A DNA stretch of 64,000 nt from Dromiciops gliroides. Lineage: Eukaryota > Chordata > Mammalia > Microbiotheria > Microbiotheriidae. The notes beneath the pieces are model-generated. The model did not search any database. It was not told the DNA's origin and worked only from the letters and a program-made list of their open reading frames with translations. Of this stretch, positions 21,472 to 33,300 are shown piece after piece (position 1 is the first letter of the stretch; every line of letters begins with the position of its first letter). The position numbers and the translations under genes were made by a program. Where the stretch lies: positions 172,207,577 to 172,271,576 of the forward strand of contig NC_057861.1 in NCBI RefSeq assembly GCF_019393635.1, written 5' to 3'.

Positions 21472-21936
21472 AAGGCTCTAATAGCTAAGGGAAACAGAAA
21501 CAATTTTATATAGTACCTTTGCCAAGACAATGCCAGCAACAACATTAATTCTACTTTGCTTTATCTCAACCCACTGTAGCCTCTGGAGAAGTTGAAATTC
21601 AAATTAAGAGCCTGAAGGAAAGGAAAGATGGCAGGTGTTGGAAGGCTGCCCAGCCTGTGTGGGCCCACTGCTGGGTCTCTGTGTACTGTACCCACCCTCT
21701 ATCTTCAGTAGCCACATGGGACAGTTGGGGGCACCAAGGAGATGATGCCAAAGTTATACTACAGGTCATTGACCAGGTGGTTAAGTACTTGCCTACCTTC
21801 CCCTGGTGTTGCAGAGAGAATATATCTTAAGAACAAAGTTTTCCTGTGCTTTAAACCTGTTTCTATTTCTGGTTTATTAGCAATGATGGCTCAGATAAAG
21901 ATTTGATTGATTACAGCTGCTCTGCTTTATGTGCCC
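21472..21936. other. no gene identified
   Basis: The 21600-21880 portion is less AT-rich than its surroundings and contains a short plus reading (DDAKVILQVIDQVVKYLP) that I could not match to a family. No splice or start context supports an exon. Confidence 0.35.
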
Positions 21937-22094
21937 TCTTTCTAACTTTTTTTTTTGGGTGAATGACTTGCCCAGGGTCACATAGCTAGTAAGTGTCAAG
22001 TATCTGAGGACCCATTTGAACTCAGGTCCTCCTGAATCCAGGGCCGGTACTTTATCCACTGCGCCACCTAGCTGCCCCCATCTTTCTAACTTTC
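21937..22094 (-). mobile_element. type A SINE, about 13-bp target duplication
   Basis: The body is about 21950-22081, lacking part of the reversed tail, and ends GCGCCACCTAGCTGCCCC. CTTTCTAACTTTT (left) and TCTTTCTAACTTT (right, from 22082) flank it. Confidence 0.85.
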
Positions 22095-22384
22095 TAAAAT
22101 CTACCTGTTTTTTGTATCAAATTCTATTTAACTCTGTTCTAACTCTTCTAACTTTAGACTCCATTCATACTTCCCATCTCCCCTTGTTGAAGTCTATATT
22201 ACTGAGGATCTTTAGTTTCTGCAGGCTTAGTCTTGGGTTTATCTTTTCATGGATCATGTTCATTTTTTCCCCCTGAAGGCTCTTCCCTCAGGCCCTGGCA
22301 ATTGCTTCTAACCATTGCAATGTCTGTCCTGTTCCCCCCAGGTATGAGGATATAAATCTTCCAGTTCTTGAGTTGTTTCTTTTT
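22082..22384. other. no gene recognised
   Basis: T-rich unassigned sequence. Confidence 0.35.
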
Positions 22385-22620
22385 CAGCAGTCTGATTCTT
22401 TGTTACCCCTTTTCTGGGGTCTCTTGGCCAAGATACTGGAATGGTTTTCCATTTCCTTCTCTGAATCAATTTACAGATGAGGAAATTGAGGCAAGCAGGG
22501 TGAAGTGATTTGCCCAGGGTCACAGAGCTAGTAAGAGTCTGTGGCCAGATTTGAACTCAGGAAGATGAGTCTTCCTGACTCTAGGCCCTATCCTCTATCA
22601 TTGTACCACCTAGCTGCCCA
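22385..22620 (-). mobile_element. type B SINE
   Basis: TTCTGGGGTCTCTTGGCC, then AGATACTGGAATGGTTTTCC, then GTACCACCTAGCTGCCC, is the complete reversed order of the long SINE. Confidence 0.8.
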
Positions 22621-23214
22621 GTATGAATCTACTTTAATCTATTTACAGATAAAGGTAGTTCTCGGATTGTTCTGTCTGAGACAAGACAGTTTGATCATTA
22701 ACATTTCCTTGCCGAGGGCTCTGCTCACACAGGAATACCCCCATAGGAGATTGCATGTAAACCAACAGAAGTCTACAATAGGAACCTAATCTACAGGAGA
22801 CACTACTGTAGCAAGCCATTGACCAAAAGCTTAGTAGCAAAGGCTCTGACTTGGAAACCCAATTTACAATGATAAAGTGTCATTCACAATTGTAGGTAAA
22901 GTTAAGGAGAGGGGGGGGAAGAGGAATGTATTTTTTTCCAAAATAAATTTTATCAATGCCTTTTTTTTCTGGAAATACTTACCTTCACCCTCAAATCTGA
23001 AACCTCCCTTATAACAAAGAAAGAGTTAAGCAAAAAACACCCAATGCAGTGATTGCTAGACAATGTAGACAACATGCTGCCTTCATAGTCCACCACCATG
23101 CTGAGAGGCGGGAAGGATGTTTCATCAGGCGGTCTTCAGAGTTTGAGTATTCTTGCCAGAAAATTACACAGCAAGCATGGTTCAGATTCAGTGACTGCAC
23201 ACTGAATAATTAAG
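22621..23214. other. no gene recognised
   Basis: Unassigned sequence with a short G run at 22909-22918. No coding signal. Confidence 0.4.
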
Positions 23215-23900
23215 TTCAACAATCCAAAATTTATTTATTTAGCACTTATAGTGTGAAGAGAACTATGCCAGGCATGGGAGTAGATAACAAGTATAGAAAA
23301 GAATCAGTCCCTGCTCTGAGAAGTAAAAAAAAAAAAAAAAGGTTCCTGAAGGTAGCATTGGATTTAGGATTTAAAGAATAGTCAGGATTTCAACAACAAA
23401 AAGGAGGGGGGGGGGAGAAGACTTTCTAGGGATAAGGAAGAATGTATTCAAAGTCATGGATGCAGAAAAATAAGGGATATGTCGGGGAGACAGCAAATAG
23501 ACTGGTATGATTTGAGCATTAAGCCTGTGGAGGGAGAGTGTTATGAGAAAATTCTGCAAAAGTAAAATGGTGCTAGGTTCAAGTCAGCCTTGGAGATCAA
23601 AGGGAGGAATCTTAACTTTATTTGGTGTAATAGGAAGTTTTTGAACAAAGGAGTGATATAACCAGATGTATGTAAGAAGAAGGGAAGTCTAACAGTTCTC
23701 AAAGAATGGATTGTAGCCTCAAAAACTGGCTGAGAACAGATAGAAGACAGAGAATATGTGGGAACACTCATCAGGAAGTTATTGTGATAATTCAGGAAGG
23801 TGGTAGTGAACCCTATGCTATGGTGGAGATGCTGTGAGAGTGAATATATTTTCCAGTGCCCTTAGTGACTAGCACAGTACATTGCACATAAATATGTAAT
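23215..23900 (-). mobile_element. CR1/L2 LINE 3' region, antisense, diverged
   Basis: AATTTATTTATTTAGCAC and CCAGGCATGGGAGTAG are the reversed LINE 3' end. AGCATTAAGCCTGTGG and AGGAGTGATATAACCAGATG follow as in other antisense copies. Confidence 0.45.
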
Positions 23901-23939
23901 CCTTATATATGCCAGGTGTCTTTATCTTGACCCTTATTC

Positions 23940-25190
23940 TCTGTTTCCATATGTTGCTCTGCTTAAAGAAAATCTAGCCTCACATAGATAATGTAGTTGG
24001 ATAAGGGAGGAATATTTTAATAGTCTTTTTAGATAACTGTGAATATTCTTTGATTTACACCAAAACTTGATAGATGGTAATTTTAAATTGTAAGTTGCAA
24101 TGTGAAATCTGAAACCATATCAATGAACTTTTTGTAAGCTGTTGAATTACAATGCATTGGTCTTTCTTGTACTTTGAATGGATCTTTTATCTATGCATGA
24201 TTTTGGAATGTCATGCATTTAGCCATTCGGAACTATTGGTTCACCAAGTTAGGTTCACCAAATGTTGACACGTTTCATTATACAATATAAAAAAATTACA
24301 TTCATTAAAATCACTACCAATCGCACTGGAAAAGTCATTAAATATTGGGAAGCTGTCAAGCTCACAGTGGTGAATAACAAGTTTTCTAAAATTCTCATTT
24401 TTGTTTGAAAGCTCAAATTTTAACTTTGAAACAACAGGCTTATTTTATTCATTTCCCCAAAAAATCTGCAAATACCCAAGTATGAATAACTCTATCTTTA
24501 AATTGTTCTTTCAGGTGAAAATTAGATTACATGAAATTAGATTATATGAAAAAAGGAGCTGGTTTAGCTCACACCTCAAACAAGCAAGTGCTCTTCTTCA
24601 ATACATTGTACATTGACAAGCAGATTTTACTTTGGTATGCAGAAATGCTTTATGTGTACTTCCCATTTTGTAGTATAGATTATTAAAGAGATACTCAAGG
24701 GTCAAGCCTTTTAAAAAAATTAATAACATTGCTACATCAAGGAAATTCTTCAGTGAAACCTGCTTTTTTTTTTTTTCACCACAAGTACTTGGCAGTGAAG
24801 AATACAATTATTGCAAGTACCATTTGGTGCTATTGTCTTGTTTCATGCTAAGGTGCCAGTAGTTTTGCCCATCAGTGTTTTTGCATTGTCAGTGCAAATG
24901 TCAACACAGTTGCTCCAGGATAAGCTGTGAGATTCAAAAGTGTTATTCAACACTTTGGATATTTCAACACCACTTGTGTTTGTTGCCAAGCATTCACATA
25001 AAAGGCCTTTTTCAATGATGAGTTGGTACTGATACCAGGTAAACATGAGCAAAAACGGTCCAGCCATATCTGTAGATTCACCCATTTGTAAGGTAAAAAT
25101 AAAATTCTGCAGATGAGATATTGACTCGGTGGTCATATTTTTAGCTAAATCTTTCATTCTCAGGTCATATAGCTTCTAGAAAAAACTCTG
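23940..25190 (-). pseudogene. hAT-domain gene relic, ZBED5/FAM200/SCAND3-like
   Basis: The best frame, 24843-25157, encodes 104 residues beginning MKDLAKNMTTES. It includes FTLQMGESTDMAG and VDICTDNAKTLMG, which correspond to LDESTD and CTDGAKAMxG in the hAT transposase-derived ZBED5/FAM200/SCAND3 proteins. The first acidic residue of the DESTD motif is Gly here. Further frames continue the homology: LEYLFNNLYYKMGSTHKAFL (24598-24807), then HHCELDSFPIFNDF, and near 23945-24000 LCEARFSLSRATYGNRE, the C-terminal dimerisation signature. The N-terminal zinc finger is not visible. Length and order fit a single-exon gene of this group that has lost its frame in several places. It could be a dead copy of a domesticated gene or of the transposon itself. 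Confidence 0.75.
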
Positions 25191-25338
25191 AAGAACTTTG
25201 GAATTGATTGTGTGATATGGAGACACTCATACAGGACCTCCCAGCATGACATGTACTGTGTTTTCTGAGCAAAGCAGAATTGAAGTGGCTCAAAAGAAGT
25301 GGGAGATGAGTAAATTTAGAGAATCCAACCCAAATATT

Positions 25339-25514
25339 CACATGGCTTCTTTTTTGTTTTGTTTTTGTAGGGCAATGTGGGTTAAGTGACTTTCCCAAGG
25401 TCACAAAGCTAGTAAGTGTCAAGTGTCTGAGGCTGGATTTGAATTCAAGTCCTCCTGAATTCAGGGTCGGTGCTTTATCCACTGTGCCACCTAGCTGCCC
25501 CACATGGCTTCTTT
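25339..25514 (-). mobile_element. type A SINE, 14-bp target duplication
   Basis: The body spans 25353-25500, from a T-rich reversed tail through GTAGGGCAATGTGGG to GTGCCACCTAGCTGCCCC. CACATGGCTTCTTT lies at 25339-25352 and 25501-25514 without mismatch. It sits just upstream of the hAT-domain relic. Confidence 0.9.
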
Positions 25515-25539
25515 ATGCCTGACCTGTAGTAGAGCATTC

Positions 25540-25655
25540 TGAGCTCCTATTGGTCTGATCAGCCACCGTCAGACACACTGTAACTTCACTCTAACACAGT
25601 GATGTCATTTTGGCCCTCTTCCAGAACAAAGGACAAAACCAACCAACCAACCAGC
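25540..25655 (+). mobile_element. MAR1-related SINE tail
   Basis: TATTGGTCTGATCAGCCACC, GTGATGTCATTTTGGCCCTC and AGAACAAAGGACAAAACC are the tail of a marsupial SINE ending in an (AACC)n run. Confidence 0.65.
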
Positions 25656-26304
25656 TTCTAGAAAATTCCACTGTATACTTGTGATAATGATACTGGAGAG
25701 GCAAGTAATATCTTATATTCTCATTAAAATAGTTCTGATTTCTTGGGTCACCCTTTGAAAACTGCTGCTTTTTCCTATAATATCTCAGTCCCCAATGGGC
25801 TCAAACTTAAAGTAGTGGCTACAGAGCATTGACCAGCCAAGTTCACTTCCCAATGAATGAATGAGAAGCTCCTGTTGGGTTGGGTCAAACAGGTTTCTGG
25901 GGACTTTGCTCCTCACTGGGCTCAACTGACCACAAACTCAGGCATGATCCAATCTCTGGACTTCTAGTCCTCTCCTCACCTTTCAAAACTCACAAGGTCA
26001 AAGTCTTATCTATGACATCTCTAATACACCTTCCTTTGAGTGGGAAAGAATAGACAGAACAGGGACAGATGCAGCAGGGAGAAGTGCTCATGGATTCATG
26101 TCAATCCAAGTTGGGACAGTAGATCACTGACAATGGCTCTTTCTTCCATGTTGGGAACTTATGGTTTTCCCTGCCTCCTCCCATGAATACAACCAGACAG
26201 AGATCAAGATCTAGTTGTTGGAGTATTTTGCATGCTTGTGAAACTCTGACTCAGAAGTCAATCAAGAGGCTATTTCTTCACCATAAGGTTGTCAGACTAA
26301 AAAT
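25656..26304. other. no gene recognised
   Basis: Unassigned, rather GC-balanced sequence. No exon-like reading was found. Confidence 0.4.
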
Positions 26305-26440
26305 AGTCAAAGAAAAGTCAACAAGAATTTATTAAGTGCCTTCTGTGTGCCAGGTCCTGGGCTTAGCACTAGGGATGCACAGACAGGAGACAATGGTCCT
26401 TACATTCAAGAAGTCACAAGGGGAGGCACCATGAGAAAAA
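26305..26440 (-). mobile_element. CR1/L2 LINE 3' end, antisense
   Basis: GTCAACAAGAATTTATTAAG, GTGCCAGGTCCTGGGC and CAATGGTCCTTACATTCAAG match the reversed LINE 3' end. A (AT/GT)-rich simple tract follows at 26441-26530. Confidence 0.65.
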
Positions 26441-26699
26441 CCTATGTACCTATATATGTGTGTGCATATATGTACATGTGTATACAAACATCTATGTATA
26501 TACATATTCTATATATCTACCCATATATTATTCATCTGTTAATTTCTTGTAGGCAGTCTCAGGGGAAGGTACTAGCATACCTGAATATGTTCTGAAGTAG
26601 CTCGAACACGCACACACACACAACCAATCCCCACCAATTTCAGGTGAACAGGCTTCCAGAAACAGACTCACCAAATGGGCAAAACAGCCCACATTGACC

Positions 26700-26930
26700 A
26701 GTCCAGAGTTACAATAACCAGTGTCTATACATATAATGTTTTCCATACATTATTTCATTTGAACATTACAAACATTCTGTGAGACAGGGACTATAGGTAT
26801 TATGAATCCCATTTTACAGATGAGGAAACTGATATTCAAAGTTTAAAATGGCAATTACCACACAACTAATAAGGATCAGACACTCTGGAATCAAGTCTAG
26901 AGGTCTATCCATTTGTCATATGGCCTCTCA
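26700..26930 (-). mobile_element. MIR relic
   Basis: CAATTTGAACATTAC-like wording (here CATTTGAACATTACAAAC), then CCATTTTACAGATGAGGAAAC, then ATGGCAATTACCACAC, is the antisense MIR order. Confidence 0.65.
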
Positions 26931-27696
26931 CAGACTGGAGACTTAAAAGTTATCAGTTGAATTTGAATTTGTCATACCACTTCACTGGGCTCTAATAATG
27001 GAGACTGCTGGTGAAATTTCTACCTTATTACCCTAACTCCTGAACTTTTTGCCAACCAAGCCTGAAGGTGTCCCCAATTTCCTCTCCACCCTCCTCTACC
27101 ATCTTTGTTTAGAAGACAAGTAAAATCCTAGACCTGAAGATAAAAACAAGTTTATAGGTCAATCTGAGGGAGTCAAACCCTTAGGCACAAATGGAGGCGA
27201 TAAGATGTTCCTATTGTCTTGAGTTGTTTTCTAAACAAAGAAAGACCCAGGAGGGGAGGCTTGTTTCTGCAAACTGTAATTATAGTTATGATGCAATGAG
27301 AAGGTATCTAAGGCTGTGAGCTCTGGGGATTGTCTTCATTTTGCAAGATAGCATGCATCATCTCAGGGACCTCAGACTGAGGTAGTAGGTGTTGGAAAAT
27401 AAACCTAAGCATTGTTCTCTCAGAACTATACTTTTTATGGGCCCTGAGAGCTGATCAACCCCAGGATTTCAAAAACCCCAGGGTTTTAAAACCTTACTGC
27501 ACATACCATTTGATGCTGCTGGGCAGGCAGAAAATGTCAATCTACTCTGGTAAGCACAAGGGATGAAAATGAAGGATTTAATAGGTAAATTAAGAAAAGG
27601 TGAGAACCTTGGAATAGATTCTCCTCTGGCCTTTATTTTCTACCAAGTGAGGAGGTGAAGGAGTGATATGCATTTTTCTCAAGTTTACAAGGCTAA
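26931..27696. other. no gene recognised
   Basis: Unassigned, low in recognisable repeats. A candidate stretch for true single-copy intergenic DNA. Confidence 0.4.
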
Positions 27697-27880
27697 TCTT
27701 TGTTCATTGTTAGTCCTTCATTCTCAGAGAGGACCATGACATCAGGAGGTGATGTCATGACTTGCAACGAATTGGATTTAAGTAAAGGAGGGCTGTGCAA
27801 AGTCACCAACCCCACTCTCTGCTCCAGAGCCATCTGGGTCCAGTGGCAAGATACAGAGCAGAACAACTGGAGATGGCCAC
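27697..27880 (-). mobile_element. MAR1-like SINE, 3' part
   Basis: TTAGTCCTTCATTCTCAGAG, GACCATGACATCAGGAGG and CAGTGGCAAGATACAG are the reversed MAR1 tail. The tRNA-like head is missing. A LINE 3' trace (CCTTAATAAATATTTGTTGG) follows. Confidence 0.75.
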
Positions 27881-27920
27881 AGAGTAAGCCCTTAATAAAT
27901 ATTTGTTGGTTGATTGGAAA

Positions 27921-29383
27921 TGTTCATCACCAGCCATGCTTCTAGATTCTGTTCTTGAATCCCTTTGCCTATTTGGTCCATCACCAGCCATGCCTTTACA
28001 TACTCTATCTCTCAGTTGTCATATGCTTTCTCTGTTCTTAAGTATGTGTTCCAGTCCCATGACACTGTGGAGAAATGCCTGAACCTATCAGCTATCAGGC
28101 TGACAATCACTCCCAGAATACCAGAAACATCAGAGATCACACTCTGCTTAGCTACCAACCTCTCTTGAGCTCTCAGAGATCTGGGTGCCTCCTTTCCCTT
28201 AGCTGCACTGCTTTTGTAAGTGGCGAGGCTTTGGCATGGATTTGTCCATCATAGCTCAATCCCTGTCTAAACTCTTCCCCCTATCATACTCCTGAAGCAT
28301 TTCAGCTGAGTTAATCCACACATGCATTAATGAATGTATGTCTTTAATAGCAATATTAAAAGTGAATTTTGAGAAATACATTAATGCACCTAGCCTATTC
28401 AGCCATCCCTGGGTTTAGGCTAAAACTCACTTTTGGCAACTAAACTAAAAACTCAGGCCCTCAGTCCCTCCCTGGGAGACACTCCCAGAAGGAGCTAGTA
28501 AGGAGGTTTTCCCATTCACAATAAAACATCCGGAAATGTTAGTATCCACCCAATACAGGTAACTTAGGAACCAAGGGCTCTTCTGTTCTCTTTCTTGTTA
28601 ATTGGATTGGGTTCAGGTTAGGCTCCAACAATCTGGAAAAAAACATTGTCCAAGTGATCTGCCTTCACTCCTCAATCCCACAGTTGTTTTCTCACATTCT
28701 CAACCTCACTTAAGCGCACATCTGTTCTCTTGCACGTCAAGAGGAAGGGAAGAATGTACAAGTTCACAGTAAATCAAGCACCATTCCACCAATTCTCTCA
28801 TGTCCAGTTTGCTCCCTCTTTTAACTCACTACCCCCGTAAGCTTTTTCCTTCCTCACCTGGCTCCAAAGCTTTGTGGATGAGGCCTTCAGGATATGTGCT
28901 GCTAAAAAATGAGTGTTGGAATTCATAAAACTGAGCCAACTGGATCCATTGCACATCTGTATTATTTAATCTCCAATGGACCCTTGATGCTGCATGACAA
29001 TTGTTTTATCTTTTACTGAATGACTCTCTACCATACTCTTCCCAGCAGCTATTCTAAACCTTCTCTTAGACCTCTACACCATTTCTTTGCCCATTTCCCT
29101 CAGGAAATCACCATGTATAGGATGTGACACATGCTGTAAAAATTGAGGTGTGGCCGCTCTGGGACGGAGAGCAGAAAGGTCTGACTGGTGAATGGAACAA
29201 GTGGGCAAGGGATTCAAGGATAGAGGACAGAGCATAGTTGACTATAAGGTCAGGACTGTGAAGGGAGTGAGGCCAGATAGAGGGTAACAGACTAGGAAAA
29301 GTTTTTTATTCATTTCTTTTTTCTTAAGTAAAGAATTATATAGAGAGAAGACATTCCTTATTTTGCACTATTCAAGACAGACA
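27921..29383. other. no gene recognised
   Basis: CATCACCAGCCATGC occurs twice, 51 bp apart (27927 and 27978). 28330-28610 has some LTR-like features on the minus strand (starts TGTTGGAGCC) but no end could be fixed. Otherwise unassigned. Confidence 0.35.
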
Positions 29384-29735
29384 CTACCTGTGTGACTCTG
29401 AGGAAGTCACTTAACCCTGTTTGCCTCAGTTTTCTCACCTGTAAAATGAGCTTCAGAAGGGACTGGAAAACCACTCCAGTATCTTTGCCAAGAAAACTCC
29501 GATGGGGGGCAGCTAGGTGGCACAGTGCTGGATTCAGGAGGACCTGAGTTCAAATCCAGCCTCAGTCACTTGACACTTACTAGCTGTGTGACCCTGGGCA
29601 AGTCACTTAATCCTCATTGCTCCACCAAAAACCAAAACCAAAAAAAAAAAGAAAATAAAGAAAAAAAGAAAAGCCCAGTGGAGTTTCAAAGAGTCGAATA
29701 CAACTGAAATGAATGGACAACAATAACAACCTTCA
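29384..29735 (+). mobile_element. type B SINE, split by a type A SINE
   Basis: The left part runs CTGTGTGACTCTGAGG to GCCAAGAAAACTCCGATGG. The right part, AAAGCCCAGTGGAGTTTC to AATGGACAACAATAAC, follows the nested SINE at about 29511-29662. Confidence 0.8.
29511..29662 (+). mobile_element. type A SINE nested in type B SINE
   Basis: GGGCAGCTAGGTGGCACAGTG is joined directly to CTGGATTCAGGAGG, lacking the usual GATAAAGCACCGGCC segment. It ends CATTGCTCC with an A-rich tail. Confidence 0.85.
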
Positions 29736-29958
29736 AGATAAGTCTATATTGTCCCCTATTTTCAAGTCCTTTGCTATGACTTCTGAGGAAGAAATGTCCT
29801 TCTCCTTGCCAAGGCTAACCCCTCAGTTTGTGCCCTTGACCTCCTTCTTTGCCATCCTCTTTGGAAGCTTGGTCTTTCAATTATTTTCCTTTTTTTCTCT
29901 TCTCCAATCTCTCCTTATCTGCTGACTTATTTCCTTTTGCCTACAGACATATTTAGGT

Positions 29959-30070
29959 CTCCCTACATCTTTTTTTTTGGAGGGGGGTGGTGCAGATTTG
30001 ATCTCAGGTCCTCCTGAATCCAAGGTCATTGCTTTATCCACTGCACCACCTAGCTGTCTCCCTACATCTT
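29959..30070 (-). mobile_element. type A SINE with large internal deletion
   Basis: TTTTTTTTGGAGGGGGG is joined to GATTTGATCTCAGGTCC and ends ACCACCTAGCTGTCTCC. CTCCCTACATCTT flanks on the left (from 29959) and CTCCCTACATCTT on the right (from 30058). Confidence 0.8.
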
Positions 30071-30554
30071 AAAAAATCACAGAAGGAAACAAAAACTCAT
30101 CACTTGACCCTAACATTCCCTTAATATATCATCCTATTCTGCTTCTTTTCAAAGCCAAACTCCTATGAAAAGTAATTTGAAGTTGTTTTTATTTCCTAAC
30201 TTAACACCTATGTATTAGTCTTTTGCAATCTGGCTTCACATTCAACCACTAAGCTGAAACAGCTCTCACACATCCCTTAGCTACTAGATTTGATAGTCTT
30301 TTCTCACTGTTAATCCTACCTAACCTCTCCACAATTCTTATGCTCTTGTCTACCCCTTCTTCCCGTTCACTCTCTTTGTCCTCTTCCTACCTGTCTGAAT
30401 ATCCTTTAAGGAAAAACTAGCCCAGCCTTCATGAAACAAATGTTGCTCCTATCACAGAAGTCTATACCTGGATGGCCTCTGGGCATCTCAATTCCTACCC
30501 CTTAAACCCACTTTTCCTCTAAAGAGCTCTGCTTCTTTATTCAAGGTTTCTTAT

Positions 30555-30715
30555 ATAAAATGACTAACATGGTAATGTTTTACATAATTGCACATGAATA
30601 ACCTATATCTGATTGCTTACTGCCTTGGGGAGGGGCAAAGGGAGGGAGGGAAGAAGGGACAAAATTTGGAACTCAAAACTATAAATGAAAATGTTTATTT
30701 TTTTTTAAATAGTCT
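30555..30715 (+). mobile_element. LINE-1 3' tail nested in the CR1/L2 LINE
   Basis: AATGACTAACATGGTAATG, AATAACCTATATCTGATTGC and AAATTTGGAACTCAAAAC form the last about 150 bp of LINE-1. Confidence 0.75.
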
Positions 30716-31807
30716 TTCTACTGAAGAAGGAACCAAATCCTTTCAGTTATTTTTGACTCTTCCCTCACATTTTGTGGAAAGGCCCAGGTGGGTCTGCCCT
30801 CTTTCTTTTCCTAGTCCTGTTCCTGACTTTCTGGACTTCAAAACCACACCTTCTTTACTGCTGACTCATCTTAGAACATCCCTCAGTGCCTGGGGCCTCT
30901 TTGCCCTAGAAGACTCTACCATCCCTGTGGTCTTACCTTCTCGCACTGGTGAACTCTTCCGGGACCCTCTATATGAAGAAGGCCAGCCTGCTTTCAATCT
31001 CCTCTGGCCCCTGTTCCTTATTCTCTGCACCACAAAACCTCTTACCCCCAACCTCTGCCACCTTTTCAGCTCCTTTTTCTCAGTTATCTTTTCCTTTTAA
31101 CTATGAGTGTCCCTCCAGATTCTGTTTTGGGTCCTCTTTTCTTTCTCGCCCCATACTACTTCACTTGGTGATGTCATCAGCTCCCATGGATTTAAGTACT
31201 TTCTCTATGCTGATAATTCTCAAACCTACCTATCTGTTCACCCCATCTAGGCCCGGATGATCTCCAATCTCACATCTCCTACTGCCTTTCAGGCATCTCA
31301 AACTGGATGTCTAGTAGCCATCTTAAACTCACTAGGTCCAAAATTGAATTCACGTTTCTCCCTAAACCACACCCTCCTCCTACCTTCCCTATTACTGTAG
31401 AGGCAACACCATCCTCCCAGATCCTCAGGCTCCCAACCTGTGTCATCTTTGACACAAAGCCTCTCACCCTGCCATATCCAACCTGTTGTAGAAATCTACC
31501 AGTCTCCCCTTTGCATCACTGACTTTTTAGCCTTGCTCAGAACTTTCTCTAGTTCCTGATGGCTTCAAAGAATACAAGCTCCTTAAGGAGCCTTCTTCAC
31601 CTTCTTGACCTTGACCCTGCTTGCCCTCCCCCTCCAACCTACCTCTTCAGCCTTATGGCACATATTTCCATTTCAAAAACTTTATGTTCTCATCACCCTG
31701 GCCTATTAGTTGCCCCTTAAAGAAAACATTCCTTTCATCATCTCTGAACCTTCATAGAGGCTGTTTGCCCTCCATGCCTGGAATGCACTCCATCAAATCT
31801 GCCTCTT

Positions 31808-32015
31808 AAAATCCTTTAAGAGAGGCAGCTAGGTGGTGCAGTGGATAAAGCACCGGCCCTGGATTCAGGAAGACCTGAGTTCAAATCCGACATCAGACAC
31901 TTGACACTAGCTGTGTGACCCTGGGCAAGTCACTTAACCCTCATTGCCCTGCCCAACAAAACAAAACAAAAAAATCACAACAACAACAAAACAAAAACAA
32001 AAATAAAATCCTTTA
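31808..32015 (+). mobile_element. type A SINE, 11-bp target duplication
   Basis: The body spans about 31819-32004, from GAGGCAGCTAGGTGGTGCAG to CATTGCCCTGCC and an AAC-rich tail. AAAATCCTTTA lies at 31808-31818 and 32005-32015. Confidence 0.88.
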
Positions 32016-32269
32016 CGACAGAGACAAAGAGCCTTCTCCTAATGAAAGCTTGTATTGATTCCATCAGTTTGTGCTCTCTCCATCCTCAAATTATCTTGAA
32101 TTTAGCTTCTCTGTATATGGCTGTATCCCTCCAAAAAGAAGCAAGTTCCTTCAGGGCAGGAAATATTTCTTTTTTATCGTTGCATCCCCAGAGCCTGGCA
32201 CAGAACTTTGCACAGAGTAAATAATGTTTCTGGGTAATAAATGTTTATTGAATTGAATTCAGAAAAAGG

Positions 32270-33111
32270 ACCCTTGAGCCCTTTAAAGAATTCAGAAGTC
32301 TGTATGATCAATCTGCCCTGGTCTTGCCCATTTAATAGTGAGTAATAGCCTTCCCCTCTAAGATACCCTGGGCCAGGCTTACTCATCATTTGGCTAAATG
32401 AACCCGAGGCCTGCCTGTTGGAAAGATATTGAGGCTTCTAACAGATACTTTTTCCCCTTAAAAGTATATAAAAGTTATTGAAACTTATTAAATTTATTTA
32501 TTAGTCTTGGTTAATGGACTTTTGAAACTTTGTGTGTCTGGTTTAAAATCTAAATTCCTTTTTGGGGAAATATATACATTTGGTATATGTAGAATTGCTG
32601 TTCTTTTTGGGAAAAATAATACAAAGAAATATTGCCAAAGAAAAACTGATTTCTGGATCTTAAGTACCTCCTGCTTCTTTCCCCCCTAAAAGCAACCTTG
32701 CAAGAGAGGTAGTCTTGGGAACAGATAAGGAAAAAAAAAGCAGACACTGAAAAACCTAGTATAATGGAATGGTCTTTCTATTTTAAGTGTACTCAGTTCC
32801 TTAAAATGTAAGCTTAGCATCTTGGAGGTTGCCAACCCCAATGCCCCTGCTCTATAAAACACCAGTAAATGCCCTAAGAAAAGGACCCAGGGACCTAGAA
32901 CTCACCTGTAGAGACAAGGAAAAAAAGGTTATAAATATCAGTTAGGATGTGAACCTAGGTTCTATGAATCTCCAATCATTTCTCTTTCCATTGCACCTTT
33001 ATGGGGGGAAGAGTGACTTCCTACATGAAGTTGCTGAGAGTTCTGAAGTTTTGAATTATCCCTAGAGAAGTGGTTATCACATTAGGATGAAGGAAGGAAG
33101 GAATGAAGGAA
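32270..33111. other. no gene recognised
   Basis: Unassigned AT-rich sequence. Confidence 0.4.
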
Positions 33112-33300
33112 TGAGGGAATGAATACTTATTAAGCACTTGCCACATCCAGGCAGATACCCCACTAAGTGCTGGGGATACAAGTACAAAGAGTCAGACAGT
33201 CCCTTCCCTTACAGAGCTTCCATTCTGGTAAGGGGAGGTAGCATATATAGGAAAATGGTGGCTGGAAAGAGTATTTTGATCTGGGAAATAATAGAGAGTG
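33112..33300 (-). mobile_element. CR1/L2 LINE 3' end, antisense
   Basis: GAATACTTATTAAGCACTTG, AGTGCTGGGGATACAAG and CAGTCCCTTCCCTTACAGAG match the reversed LINE 3' end. A (GGAA)-like run precedes it. Confidence 0.65.

Larger units (their letters stand above)
29740..32265 (+). mobile_element. CR1/L2-clade LINE, about 2 kb without inserts
   Basis: It starts in the region before the RT (CTTCTCCTTGCCAAGGC). It passes the segment TCATCAGCTCCCATGG, TTTCTCTATGCTGATAATTC (the YAD part of the RT box) and CTCAAACTGGATGTCTAG. It ends with CCCCAGAGCCTGGCAC and GGTAATAAATGTTTATTG. Frames are broken. Three younger elements are inside: 29968-30060, 30555-30715 and 31823-32004. Confidence 0.75.

Noticed and set aside
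21600-21880. Possible exon (reading DDAKVILQVIDQVVKYLP)
   Set aside because: No family recognised, stops soon after, no splice or retrocopy marks.
28330-28610. Another LTR on the minus strand
   Set aside because: Only a TGTTGG start and general look; no end, no target duplication, no clear polyadenylation signal.
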